From: Methanoregula formicica SMSP
Lineage (GTDB): Archaea > Halobacteriota > Methanomicrobia > Methanomicrobiales > Methanospirillaceae
DNA length: 64,000 nucleotides
NCBI RefSeq assembly: GCF_000327485.1
Contig: NC_019943.1
Location: forward strand, 1,984,001 to 2,048,000
Reading direction: 5' to 3'
Both the position numbers and the translations under genes were made by a program. The notes below the pieces were generated by a model. It was not told where the DNA came from. It saw nothing but the letters and a program-made list of their open reading frames with translations, and ran no database searches. Positions 7,161 through 15,632 of the stretch are shown piece after piece; within the stretch, counting starts at the first letter, position 1, and each line of letters starts with the position of its first letter.

Positions 7161-9902
7161 ATGCTCGAAGAGGAATACCAGCTCGATTATTTCAAGTCCC
7201 AGGGGATGATCCGCAAGGTCTGCAAGGCCTGCGGCTCGGCGTTCTGGACCCGCGATCCCTCGCGGGAAGTCTGCGGTGACGCCCCCTGCGAACCCTATAC
7301 CTTCATCGGCAACCCGATCTTTAAGCCCCATACCCTCGACACCATGCGCGAGGCGTACCTCTCGTTTTTTGAGAGGCAGGGGCACACCAGGATCGACCGG
7401 TACCCGGTTGCCGCCCGATGGCGGGACGACATTTACTTAACGATCGCGTCCATTGCCGATTTCCAGCCGTTCGTGACCAGCGGCGTCGTCCCCCCTCCGG
7501 CAAACCCGCTCACCATCTCGCAGCCCTGCATCCGGTTGAACGACCTGGACTCCGTGGGCAAATCCGGCCGGCACCTGACCACCTTCGAGATGATGGCCCA
7601 CCACGCCTTCAACACGCCCACCGAGGAGATCTACTGGAAGGACCGGACGGTCGAGCTCTGCGACCAGTTCATCGCCTCGATTGGCGGGGACATCAATAAA
7701 GTCACCTACAAGGAAAACCCCTGGATCGGCGGCGGCAACGCGGGCCCGAGCGTGGAGGTCTTAATCGGCGGCCTCGAAGTCGCGACGCTTGTATTCATGA
7801 GCCTCAGCCGGCAGAAGACACAGGAGAAAGGGTACGAGCTCAACGGCGAGATGTATTACCCGATGAAACTCCGGATCGTCGACACCGGCTACGGCCTCGA
7901 ACGCTTTGTCTGGGCATCGAAGGGCTCCCCGACCATCTACGACGCAGTATTCCCGGAGATGGTCAGCCATGTCATGGGACTTGCCGGGCTTGACCACATG
8001 CTCGGCAACAAGGACTATGCCAAGATCCTTGCGCTCAATGCAAAATATGCCGGCCTCATGGACATCTCGGGCACGAACCTCTTCAACTTACGAAAGAAAG
8101 TGGCCGCGGCCATCGATATCTCCCCCGACAAGCTGGACAAGATGATCACCCCGGTCGAGAAGGCCTACGCGATCTGTGACCACACCCGCTGCCTTGCCTA
8201 CATGCTCGGCGACTGCATCGTGCCCTCGAACGTCCGGGAAGGTTACCTTGCCCGGCTCGTCATCCGGCGGACCCTGCGGCTGATGAACGACCTGAAGATC
8301 ACAGAACCTCTTGCGGACCTGATCGAGCAGCAGACCCGGATCATGAGCAACCGGAGGTTCGAGCAGGACATCGCGGTGGTTCGCGAGATTTTAGACCGCG
8401 AGACCGAGAAGTATGCGGCAACCCTCGAACGTGGCACGCGGATCGTCCAGAAGGTGGCAAAGACCTACAAGGCCAAGAGCCAGCGGGTGCCCCTTGCCGA
8501 GGTCATGACCCTCTACGACTCGCACGGCATCCAGCCGGAAATGGTCAAGGAGATCGCGGCAATGGAAGGCGCCGTCGTGGACCTCCCCGACAACTTCTAC
8601 TCCATTGTTGCGGACATGCACTCCGAGTCAAAACCGGTAGAAGAAGAGGACAAGACTGCACACTACGCAGAGCGCGTCCGTGCCCTCCCACCCACAAAGA
8701 AACTCTATTACGAGCAGCCCTCGGACATCGAGTTCGAGGCGGTCGTGCTCGACTTCTTTGACGGATATGCCGTGCTCGACCAGACCCTCTTCTACCCGGA
8801 GGGTGGAGGCCAGCCAGCCGATACCGGCACGCTTGTCAGCTCTGACAGTATGGTCCAGGTCGACGGCGTTGTCAAGGTTGGTGAAGTCGTCCTCCACCAT
8901 ATCGCGGGTGGCGTCCTCCGCCGCGGAGAGCGGGTGAAGGGCATGGTGGACGAGGAACGGCGCTGGTCCTTAATGCGCCACCACACGGCGACCCACATCA
9001 TCCTCCATGCCGCAAAAGAGGTGCTTGGCGCACACATCCACCAGGCCGGTGCCCAGAAAGGCGCGGATAGTTCCCGCGTTGATATCCGGCACTTCAAGCA
9101 TATCACTGGTGATGAACTTCGGAGGATCGAGATCGCCGCAAACCGGATGATCATGACAAGCCAGCCGGTCGAGATTTCCGTTGAGGACCGCGGCAAGGCA
9201 GAGCAAAAATACGGGTTTGGCCTGTACCAGGGCGGCGTCCCGCCGGGCCGTGACATCCGTATCGTGAAGGTTGCCGGGGATATCGAAGCCTGCGCCGGCA
9301 CCCACTGCCGGAGCACCGGAGAGGTAGGCGTAATCAAGATCATCAGGGTCGAGCATATCCAGGATGGCATCGAACGGATCGAGTTTGCTGCTGGCGTTGC
9401 CGCGGTCTACTACATGCAGCACCTCGAGCAGATCGTCGCTTCTGCGGCCGACACCCTCTCCGTCCAGTACGAGAACCTGCCGGCGACCGTGACACGGTTC
9501 TTTACCGAGTGGAAGGACCTCAAGAAAGAGGTCGAGCGGATGAACTCGAAGATGGTAGACCTGGAGACACAGGCGCTGATCGCAGAGGTCGTGGGAGGAG
9601 TCAACGTTGTCATCAAGCGGGTTGACCTGCCGCAGAAGGAACTCTCGGCGCTTGCCTCATCCGTTGCAGCACGGGGCGGAGTGGCACTCGTCGGGGGTGC
9701 CGGCGACACCGCGCGGGTCGTCCTTGCTTCCGGTGACCTCCGGGTCAATGCCGGTGAGATCATCGGGCAGGTCTGCGAGCTCCTCGGGGGCAAGGGCGGG
9801 GGAAAACCCAACCTTGCGCAGGGCGGCGGCCCCGAAACCGGCAAACTCGACCTTGCCCTGAAAGTAGGACGTGAACGGATCCTTGCGGCGCTGAATGGCT
9901 GA
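7161..9902 (+). CDS. alaS: alanyl-tRNA synthetase
   Basis: 913 residues, the archaeal AlaRS length. The N-terminus has the archaeal zinc-binding extension (VCKACGSAFWTRD...CGDAPCEPY) before the class II catalytic core (FFERQGHTRIDRYPV; motif 3 YGLERFVW). The editing domain shows HHTATHIILH and CAGTHCRSTGEVG, the HxxxH and CxxxH metal ligands that clear Ser/Gly-tRNA-Ala. The C-terminal DHHA1/C-Ala region includes LLGGKGGGKPNLAQGGG. Charges tRNA-Ala; a tRNA-Ala gene lies at 37331. Its last 8 bases overlap the next gene. Confidence 0.98.
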   Translation: MLEEEYQLDYFKSQGMIRKVCKACGSAFWTRDPSREVCGDAPCEPYTFIGNPIFKPHTLDTMREAYLSFFERQGHTRIDRYPVAARWRDDIYLTIASIADFQPFVTSGVVPPPANPLTISQPCIRLNDLDSVGKSGRHLTTFEMMAHHAFNTPTEEIYWKDRTVELCDQFIASIGGDINKVTYKENPWIGGGNAGPSVEVLIGGLEVATLVFMSLSRQKTQEKGYELNGEMYYPMKLRIVDTGYGLERFVWASKGSPTIYDAVFPEMVSHVMGLAGLDHMLGNKDYAKILALNAKYAGLMDISGTNLFNLRKKVAAAIDISPDKLDKMITPVEKAYAICDHTRCLAYMLGDCIVPSNVREGYLARLVIRRTLRLMNDLKITEPLADLIEQQTRIMSNRRFEQDIAVVREILDRETEKYAATLERGTRIVQKVAKTYKAKSQRVPLAEVMTLYDSHGIQPEMVKEIAAMEGAVVDLPDNFYSIVADMHSESKPVEEEDKTAHYAERVRALPPTKKLYYEQPSDIEFEAVVLDFFDGYAVLDQTLFYPEGGGQPADTGTLVSSDSMVQVDGVVKVGEVVLHHIAGGVLRRGERVKGMVDEERRWSLMRHHTATHIILHAAKEVLGAHIHQAGAQKGADSSRVDIRHFKHITGDELRRIEIAANRMIMTSQPVEISVEDRGKAEQKYGFGLYQGGVPPGRDIRIVKVAGDIEACAGTHCRSTGEVGVIKIIRVEHIQDGIERIEFAAGVAAVYYMQHLEQIVASAADTLSVQYENLPATVTRFFTEWKDLKKEVERMNSKMVDLETQALIAEVVGGVNVVIKRVDLPQKELSALASSVAARGGVALVGGAGDTARVVLASGDLRVNAGEIIGQVCELLGGKGGGKPNLAQGGGPETGKLDLALKVGRERILAALNG

Positions 9903-10521
9903 TAATGTCCTTGTCCTGGAACCGGGCGATGAGCGGGCACAGAAAATAGCCAAAGCAATGGCCAGTTCCCTTGCAGGCGACATCCTCCAGTTTCTCGCAG
10001 ACGGGCCAAAAAGCCTGACTGCGATCACCGAGAAGCTCCAGATCCCGATGAATACGGCAAAGTACCATGTGGAGAACCTCCTTGATGCAGGTGTCATCGC
10101 GATTGCCGACACAAAATACAGCATCAAGGGGAGGGAGGTCAAGCTCTACTCCCTGACCGACCAGCTCCTCATCGTTGCCCCGCGCCGGGTGGACGTGCGT
10201 TCTCTGCTCCTGAAATATGCCTCGCTCTTCGGGATTGTGGCAGTATCGACACTGGCAATCTCAACAATCCTTCCGATGTTCTCCGCTCCGGTAATGAACG
10301 CCGAGATGGTCTCGCTCAAGGCGGCGCCGGCACCTGCGGTTGACACTGCTACCGGGGCGGGACGGGAAGCGGGGGCTGTTGCGCTTCAGGCAACGTTCGA
10401 CACGGCATCAGTAACTGCTCCGGCAACGCTGGACCCGGCCCTTGCGTTCTTCATCGGGGGCATATTCGTCATCGTAATTCTGCTCTGCTACGAAGCATGG
10501 CTCTGGAAGAAGACGCGGTGA
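9895..10521 (+). CDS. membrane-anchored winged-helix (ArsR-like) regulator
   Basis: 208 residues. Residues about 20-85 form a winged helix (MASSLAGDILQFLADGPKSL...NTAKYHVENLLDAGVI). A transmembrane segment follows at about 105-125 (YASLFGIVAVSTLAISTILP), then an Ala/Thr-rich loop of about 60 residues and a second segment at about 180-200 (AFFIGGIFVIVILLCYEAWL). The order HTH-TM-loop-TM implies a DNA-binding domain tethered to the membrane with an external low-complexity loop. It overlaps alaS by 8 bases and is probably co-transcribed. The target is unknown. Confidence 0.85.
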   Translation: MADNVLVLEPGDERAQKIAKAMASSLAGDILQFLADGPKSLTAITEKLQIPMNTAKYHVENLLDAGVIAIADTKYSIKGREVKLYSLTDQLLIVAPRRVDVRSLLLKYASLFGIVAVSTLAISTILPMFSAPVMNAEMVSLKAAPAPAVDTATGAGREAGAVALQATFDTASVTAPATLDPALAFFIGGIFVIVILLCYEAWLWKKTR

Positions 10522-10999
10522 TAGCGAAAGCCCGGGACAATCTTATTACTTTTTAATATCTGCTCTGTAGAAATCCTTCTTACAATGCACTCAGTGGAAC
10601 TACGAGTGTGACTCCCTCCCTCATTCGAGGAGTGCTGATGTACACTTCTCGACCTCCCTTCGGTCGGCCCCCAAAGGGGGAGTCCGAATGGTCCATCAGG
10701 ACCATGAGGAAAGAGAAGAACCCGAATGGTTCTTCGAGGGCGAGAAGATGCCGCGCACCTTCTCGTCTCGCGGTCCGATGGCTGCGAAGACAGCCCAAGG
10801 GAGCAAGCCCCCTTGACTCCCTATTTTCAACTTTTTTCAGGCCTGCAAACGGCTAAGATCCACGAGGCGAGGGTCGGAAGACCCCGAGCGCCCGTGGCTC
10901 CATCCCTATCTGATATAATCCAATACAGGTTTTCTACAGAGACCCCAAATCCACAAACAGTCTGCAGACAGGGTAAAGCAGCCAAAAAAAATTCTTTTA
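10522..10999. other. gene-free region with a dense hairpin array; candidate structured RNA
   Basis: I see no credible gene here. By eye, at least eight perfect stems follow one another: 10650-10666 (CGACC/GGTCG), 10668-10680 (CCCCC/GGGGG), 10688-10705 (7 bp), 10715-10735 (8 bp), 10741-10765 (7 bp), 10780-10795 (5 bp), 10797-10814 (5 bp) and 10860-10897. The last has 5+4+5 bp stacked under a GGAA tetraloop. A TATA-like TTTTTAATATC lies at 10549-10560, about 20-30 bases before the structured part on the plus strand. The minus strand also has ATTATATCAG (10909-10918). Orientation is uncertain. Confidence 0.35.
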
Positions 11000-11833
11000 T
11001 TACTGCACCCGTCGTGCAGCGAGCACCACAGCAATGCCCGCAGCCGCGATACCGGCTGCAACTGTCAGCGGGGAGAGCGGGGACTGTGTGGCCGTGGGCC
11101 ACGGGGTCGGCACGGTTGTGACAGTCGTACGGGTGGTTTTCACCACAGGCACCGTGGTTGTCGGCACGGTGGTGGCAACGGTCGGGGCAACAACAGTGAA
11201 GGACTTGCTCCCGATATACCCGTCGGCATCCGAGAACTCGACCGTGTAATCGCCGCCGCTTGTCACCGCAACTTTCTGGGTGAAGATACCGGCGCCGTTC
11301 TTGATATTGTTCTTTGTCTGGATCCACTGGGGCCCGTAGATCCGTCCGTCAGGGCCGTTAACCTCGAGCTCGATGCCATCATTGCCGCCATTCTTGAGTT
11401 CCCCCTCGATACGAAGCGCGTCCTTTAAGTCCTGCGTTACGGGAGAGGTGATCTCGATCTCGTCCGACCGGTCGATGACCTTGATCAGCTGCATGGTCGT
11501 TGAGTCGGACCGGAGCCGGGCTTCATCGGCACCGGTGTACTGCATCTCGGCCTTGTACGTGCCGCCCGGCAGGCCGGTCGTATCGACGATCACGTACTGC
11601 GTCCGCTGGTCGGACTGGATGGTAACCGGTTGTTTCCGGATCTGGGTCGTGGTATACCCGGACTGGTACAGGACAAGGTTGAAGGTTGTCCCGGGCGGGA
11701 AGTCGCTGTCTACGCTGCACTTGAGGGAGGCCCCCGCCGCGACCTCTTCACTGCACTTCAGATAGAGCCCGTACGCGGAGACCGGGCCCGCCATTGCCAG
11801 AAGAAAAAGTGCGATGAGAAGGATCCTTTTCAT
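11000..11833 (-). CDS. exported surface protein with C-terminal anchor
   Basis: 277 residues. Signal peptide at 1-20 (MKRILLIALFLLAMAGPVSA). The extracellular part (about 21-215) is predicted beta-rich, with LKCSEEVAAGASLKCSVDS and an Ig-like segment ending SGGDYTVEFSDADGYIGSKS. A Thr/Val/Pro-rich linker (about 215-250) leads to a C-terminal hydrophobic helix (LTVAAGIAAAGIAVVLAARR) with a basic end. This is the usual plan of archaeal cell-wall proteins held in the membrane by a C-terminal segment. No enzyme motif is visible. Two cysteines near the N-terminus may pair. Confidence 0.75.
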   Translation of the reverse strand: MKRILLIALFLLAMAGPVSAYGLYLKCSEEVAAGASLKCSVDSDFPPGTTFNLVLYQSGYTTTQIRKQPVTIQSDQRTQYVIVDTTGLPGGTYKAEMQYTGADEARLRSDSTTMQLIKVIDRSDEIEITSPVTQDLKDALRIEGELKNGGNDGIELEVNGPDGRIYGPQWIQTKNNIKNGAGIFTQKVAVTSGGDYTVEFSDADGYIGSKSFTVVAPTVATTVPTTTVPVVKTTRTTVTTVPTPWPTATQSPLSPLTVAAGIAAAGIAVVLAARRVQ

Positions 11834-11911
11834 GCCTACAGGATCTTTTGTGTGGCGTTAAATGCTTATCTGTATGAACCGTATGCGGGCAGCGGCCCCA
11901 AATGCCCGGGT

Positions 11912-12517
11912 TCAGACCATGCCGGTGAAATTTTCAAGCATCTTCAGGCCCGCGGCCCCGCTCTTCTCGGGATGGAACTGGACGCCATAGACATTACCCC
12001 GGAAGACGGCCGATGCAAACGGGCAGATGTATTCAGTCGTTGTCAGGGTGTACTCCGGAGTTGTGTCCGCGTAATAGGAATGGACGAAATAGACGCTCTC
12101 ATCCGGCCGGACTCCGGCAAGGAGCGGGTTGTCCGGCTTCTCCAGTGTAAGCGAGTTCCAGCCCATGTGGGGCACCTTGAACCCGGCCATCTTCGGGAAC
12201 CGCTTTACGTTGCCCGGGATGAGCCCGAGCCCCTTGTGGAAACCATGCTCCTCACTGGTCTCAAGGAGCATCTGCATGCCAAGGCAGATCCCCAGCAGAG
12301 GGACTTCCCGGGAGGATTGGATCACGACCTCCTGCAGCGTGCCGAGTTTATCCATTGCCTCGCGGAAGGCCCCGACGCCCGGGAGGACGATGCCATCCGA
12401 AGCCGCGATCTCCTCCGGATCGCACGTAACAACAATAGCCGCCCCGGCCTTCTCCAGCCCCCGCATGACACTCCGGAGGTTTCCCACACCATAATCAATA
12501 ATGGCTATCTGCGTCAT
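11912..12517 (-). CDS. hisH: imidazole glycerol phosphate synthase, glutaminase subunit
   Basis: 201 residues, normal HisH length. The class I glutamine amidotransferase triad is visible: nucleophile Cys in PLLGICLGMQMLLE (about residue 79) and His/Glu in YGVQFHPEKS near the C-terminus. The N-terminal IAIIDYGVGNLRSV is a HisH hallmark. It supplies ammonia to HisF for IGP and AICAR formation in histidine synthesis. It overlaps the upstream PAPS-reductase-like gene by 23 bases; no other his gene is in the window. Confidence 0.97.
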   Translation of the reverse strand: MTQIAIIDYGVGNLRSVMRGLEKAGAAIVVTCDPEEIAASDGIVLPGVGAFREAMDKLGTLQEVVIQSSREVPLLGICLGMQMLLETSEEHGFHKGLGLIPGNVKRFPKMAGFKVPHMGWNSLTLEKPDNPLLAGVRPDESVYFVHSYYADTTPEYTLTTTEYICPFASAVFRGNVYGVQFHPEKSGAAGLKMLENFTGMV

Positions 12518-13913
12518 TGTCCTCCGCCCTGCCTTCTTTTATTCTCCATCGCCCGTCCGCAACCCATGCTGCCGGAAGGCCCTGTGCCTGCTGCCATTCG
12601 CTGAGCTTTTCCGTCCAGCCCCTCCAGAGATCCGGGTAATCCCCGGCGATCATATGCAGTAATGCCATATCGCTTGACGGACACATGAAGCAACCGATCC
12701 GGTCCAGCCGGTGTCCGTACAGGGCATTGTACGGCGCCTCCTCACGCCAGATGTAGAGCCAGACATGCATTGCGGTCCAGTTGTGGATCGGGGCTGCCGA
12801 GAGCTGGACTTTTACGTTCCGGTTCCGCCAGACCCGGTCGCTCTGCGCCCGTGTCGCAGACTCGTACCGCCGCTGGCCGATGAACGAGAGGCATTCGCCC
12901 CACCTCTCCCGGACAAGGTCCAGCACGGGTGTCAGCTTGCAGACCCTGCAGCACCAGCGGGCATTGACCGCCGGAGGGCCCTGTTTCGTAAAGGTCTCCC
13001 AGAATGTGTTGTTGCCATCAGTCCGTATCACTTCAAGGCCGTACTTCTCTGACACTTCGCGGACATTCTCGTAGGTTTCCGGGAACTCGAGGCCCGTGTC
13101 GGCAAAGAGCATCGGGATCTTGCCGATCGCCTTTGTCACCACGAGCAGGGTCGCGAGGCTGTCTTTCCCCCCGGAGTAGGAGACGTTCGCCACGAGGCCG
13201 GGGTTCCTCTCCGTCACGGACTTCACAAATGCGACTGCTTCTGCCTCTGCATCCGCAAGCACCCGGGCATTGGCCCGCACCGCATCGTCCCAGCCGGCCC
13301 TGCCGGGCACGATCTGCGACGCGATGTTCCGCCGTGTCCGGACAATGGAGCCTTTCTCCATGGCCCGGGCCGTTGCCGCGTCCACTTTTGCCCGCCCGAC
13401 CCCGATACAGGTACCATTGCAGGCCATGATGAAGACCTCATCCCCGGCCCGGACTGAGTCATCGATCGAGACCATCCCCGGCCGGAGCACGCTCATGCCC
13501 TGGTCGCGGATGAACGGCACGGCATCGTCGCTCACTACGACAACGCGTTTTTTTGGTGTGAAGAGATTGCAGGCCTCGGGCCGGGGCACCGGCTCCCATG
13601 TACGTTTATCCGGGAAGTACCGGATGATACCCGCAACACCGCCGCCAGCGATCACCTCTTCCATACGGTCCTGATCGGGAACCTTGTTTAAGAGCGCGAG
13701 GTGTCCTTCGGGAATGAGCGGGGCGCCGAAATGATCGGTATAGATCCTGTTGATAAGCACAACATCTTCCGGAAACGCCGGCCGAGCATCGCCCGGCGGG
13801 GTGACCGGAACCTCGCGGGTTGCGGCACCGCAGGCGCACTGTTTTGCCATGACCGGCGTGTGGCAGGTATCGCACCAGCGGAGCAGGATCCTGCCAAGAT
13901 AGGATGGACGCAT
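12495..13913 (-). CDS. archaeal phosphoadenosine phosphosulfate reductase family protein with zinc ribbon and PUA domain
   Basis: About 472 residues. The N-terminal zinc ribbon reads WCDTCHTPVMAKQCACG. A PUA-like RNA-binding region lies at about 115-200 (KKRVVVVSDDAVPFIRDQGM). The PP-loop ATPase/PAPS reductase domain follows with ANVSYSGGKDSLATLLV, and cysteines in ARWCCRVCKLTPV and RIGCFMCPSSDM. The PUA and ribbon suggest an RNA or tRNA substrate, for example thiolation, rather than assimilatory sulfate reduction; that is an inference. I start at ATG 13913 (MRPSYLGRILLRWCDTC) with GAGAG upstream, not the GTG at 13952. It overlaps hisH. Confidence 0.85.
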   Translation of the reverse strand: MRPSYLGRILLRWCDTCHTPVMAKQCACGAATREVPVTPPGDARPAFPEDVVLINRIYTDHFGAPLIPEGHLALLNKVPDQDRMEEVIAGGGVAGIIRYFPDKRTWEPVPRPEACNLFTPKKRVVVVSDDAVPFIRDQGMSVLRPGMVSIDDSVRAGDEVFIMACNGTCIGVGRAKVDAATARAMEKGSIVRTRRNIASQIVPGRAGWDDAVRANARVLADAEAEAVAFVKSVTERNPGLVANVSYSGGKDSLATLLVVTKAIGKIPMLFADTGLEFPETYENVREVSEKYGLEVIRTDGNNTFWETFTKQGPPAVNARWCCRVCKLTPVLDLVRERWGECLSFIGQRRYESATRAQSDRVWRNRNVKVQLSAAPIHNWTAMHVWLYIWREEAPYNALYGHRLDRIGCFMCPSSDMALLHMIAGDYPDLWRGWTEKLSEWQQAQGLPAAWVADGRWRIKEGRAEDNDADSHY

Positions 13914-14009
13914 TTCTCTCTCATCATACGTCTTTTGGGAATAAAAATCCACGAGGCGGAGGCAAGGGAGTACCGATAAATACCCTCCTTTCCCATCTTT
14001 ACAGCAGAT

Positions 14010-14270
14010 ATGATCGATACCTGGCTCCTTGCCTCAGCCTGCCTTGTCCTCCTCCTGCTGGGGGCGGTTTTCCGCGTTATTCGTACAAAGAGCAGGAACG
14101 ACCGGTTCCTTGCAGCGCTGGTCGCAATAACGATCGGATCCGCAGCCGGTCTCACGCTCAGCATCTCGCAGGGTACGCTCCTTGTCCTCGACATCGCGAT
14201 CACCCTCTCGATCTTCTGCTTTGCCCTGCTCATTGCGGCAGCACGGTTCACCGGGGGTGCAGGAGCATGA
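14010..14270 (+). CDS. MrpF-like cation/proton antiporter subunit
   Basis: 86 residues with three hydrophobic helices (LLASACLVLLLLGAVFRVIR; FLAALVAITIGSAAGLTLSI; DIAITLSIFCFALLIAAARF), the size and shape of MrpF/MnhF. These small subunits occur in Mrp antiporters and in the membrane arm of energy-converting hydrogenases. The gene overlaps the MrpG-like gene as ATGA. A TATA-like ATAAATACC lies about 30 bases upstream. No MrpA-E genes are nearby, so the pair is an orphan here. Confidence 0.7.
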   Translation: MIDTWLLASACLVLLLLGAVFRVIRTKSRNDRFLAALVAITIGSAAGLTLSISQGTLLVLDIAITLSIFCFALLIAAARFTGGAGA

Positions 14271-14599
14271 GTTCATTCCTGGTTGATATCGCCATCTGGA
14301 TCCTCCTTTTTGGAGCGTTCGTGTTCGGTGTGCTCGGGTTTTTCGGGCTTTTAATCTTCCCGGATATCCGGAGCCGGATGTTCACGGCATTGCGGGCAAG
14401 CCTGATCGCTGCGGGGCTCGTGATCGCGTCCGTCTTCATCTACGGCATCAATGTCTACGGGGAGACCGGTGAGGGAATCTACTTCACACTTCTTGCCCAT
14501 ATGGCCCTCCTCGCCATCGTTCTCTGTGCCGGCACCGTTGTGGTGACGCGGATCCTGAAGCGCAGGATTGTTGAGACAATTCCCCCGCTTGAAGCATAG
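14267..14599 (+). CDS. MrpG-like cation/proton antiporter subunit
   Basis: 110 residues with three membrane helices. The segment FFGLLIFPDIRSRMFTALRA corresponds to the MrpG signature around its Pro-Asp-x-x-x-Arg core. Its start overlaps the MrpF-like stop (ATGA at 14267-14270). The two small subunits probably sit side by side in a larger membrane complex encoded elsewhere. A T-rich stretch after 14630 may terminate the transcript. Confidence 0.7.
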   Translation: MSSFLVDIAIWILLFGAFVFGVLGFFGLLIFPDIRSRMFTALRASLIAAGLVIASVFIYGINVYGETGEGIYFTLLAHMALLAIVLCAGTVVVTRILKRRIVETIPPLEA

Positions 14600-14706
14600 A
14601 AATGAGCTTTCAGTAAAAAATTGCAGATATTTTTTCCGGTTTTTTCCAGATTAATAAAAACAGCATGCCCGGATTGTGCCGGGTTGCGATATTCAGCAAA
14701 AAAGGA

Positions 14707-15048
14707 TTATTCCGGTTCTTCTTCCCGGATCTCTTCTGGTTCAAGGAAACAGAGTACGCCAGCAATACCGAGAATGATTACTGCCGGCATGTATAGGAAG
14801 AGGAGGTTTAACGACCCGGCGATCGGGACGGAAAGGGTGATGAACACCGCGGCGAATACGAGCATCCACCCGGCAAACCGCGTCTCCTTGTTGGCGATGG
14901 CGGCACCCATCAGGCCGAGGCTGGAAAACAATGCGGTCTGGACTCCTGAGAGGGTCTGCTCGCTGCTCATCGCTGATAGGATCACGTACACGGCGATCAG
15001 GATGCCACAAATTCCCCCGATGAGACCCAGGATGAACTGTTTCTTCAT
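14707..15048 (-). CDS. small four-helix membrane protein (DUF4064-like)
   Basis: About 113 residues with four hydrophobic stretches (FILGLIGGICGILIAVYVIL, TALFSSLGLMGAAIA, FAGWMLVFAAVFITLSVPIA, LLFLYMPAVIILGIAGVLCF) and an acidic tail (EPEEIREEEPE). The overall look matches DUF4064-type proteins of unknown function. I chose ATG 15048 (MKKQFILG); the longer in-frame start at 15111 adds a hydrophilic leader atypical for such proteins. Converges with the MrpG-like gene. Confidence 0.65.
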   Translation of the reverse strand: MKKQFILGLIGGICGILIAVYVILSAMSSEQTLSGVQTALFSSLGLMGAAIANKETRFAGWMLVFAAVFITLSVPIAGSLNLLFLYMPAVIILGIAGVLCFLEPEEIREEEPE

Positions 15049-15427
15049 AGGAGTAGCCTTGCTCTTGAGCTGAATAAAGGTTGCCCCCAAGTGTATTTTT
15101 GCGGGCGCCATGCGGCTCCCGTTTCAAAAATGCGGCACCCCACACCCATAAAATGCGCGTTCCTCCCCGGGAAACCGGCCGTTTCCCGGCCCCCCGAATC
15201 GTTCATAATCCCGCGGATTGGAAAACGAAGCCCGATGCAAAGGTTTGCGCAATTTCTGATGTATTACACTGATATGCTCTTTTTTTGGAGAAATGAGCAA
15301 TTTTTTTTGGGTAAAAGTGCTGGTTTATGCTGTTTCTATGCCCCAAAAAGCCATTGCGACCAAAATATTTATTAATGGACAAAATAACAGAAAATATAAC
15401 CCTTTCCGGTAGGAGGTGGATACCAAC
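15049..15427. promoter_or_regulatory. intergenic region with promoter and Shine-Dalgarno for the Lys/Ala peptide gene
   Basis: Only the last 70 bases carry clear signals. TATTTATTAATGG (about 15366-15377) and AAAATATAACC (about 15391-15401) are TATA candidates. AGGAGGTG at 15411-15418 is an almost perfect Shine-Dalgarno, nine bases before ATG 15428. The rest is AT-rich around 15270-15320 and shows no gene I can support. Confidence 0.6.
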
Positions 15428-15511
15428 ATGGCAGCAGCAAAGAAGGCGGCAGCTAAGAAGACGCCGGCAAAGAAGGCCCCAGCAAAGAAGGCGGCAGCTA
15501 AGAAGAAGTAA
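15428..15511 (+). CDS. 27-residue lysine/alanine-rich micro-protein (histone H1-tail-like)
   Basis: ATG 15428 to TAA 15511. Composition is 12 Ala, 11 Lys, 2 Pro, 1 Thr and the start Met, built from AAAKK, TPAKK and APAKK units as in eukaryotic H1 tails and bacterial HC-type DNA-compacting proteins. Support for real translation is an AGGAGGTG Shine-Dalgarno nine bases upstream and TATA-like sequence before that. The DNA contains an exact 24-base internal duplication (from 15437 and 15482), so the gene may expand or contract by slippage. A nucleic-acid-binding polycation is likely. The long hydrophobic minus-strand frame here is its shadow. Confidence 0.7.
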   Translation: MAAAKKAAAKKTPAKKAPAKKAAAKKK

Positions 15512-15632
15512 TCTTGGTACACAACACTACACCTTTTTTCCGGTTTGTTTTTTCGCATTCTCCCTTCGCGAACCCACAAGCGTTGCGCACTGTCCGCCGT
15601 TGCGAAAACGCGATCCGGACAGCGTTTGTCTT

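Noticed and set aside
10608-10856. 82-codon frame in the hairpin array
   Set aside because: Arg/Pro/Ser-rich, no start signal, and the sequence is better explained by consecutive stems.
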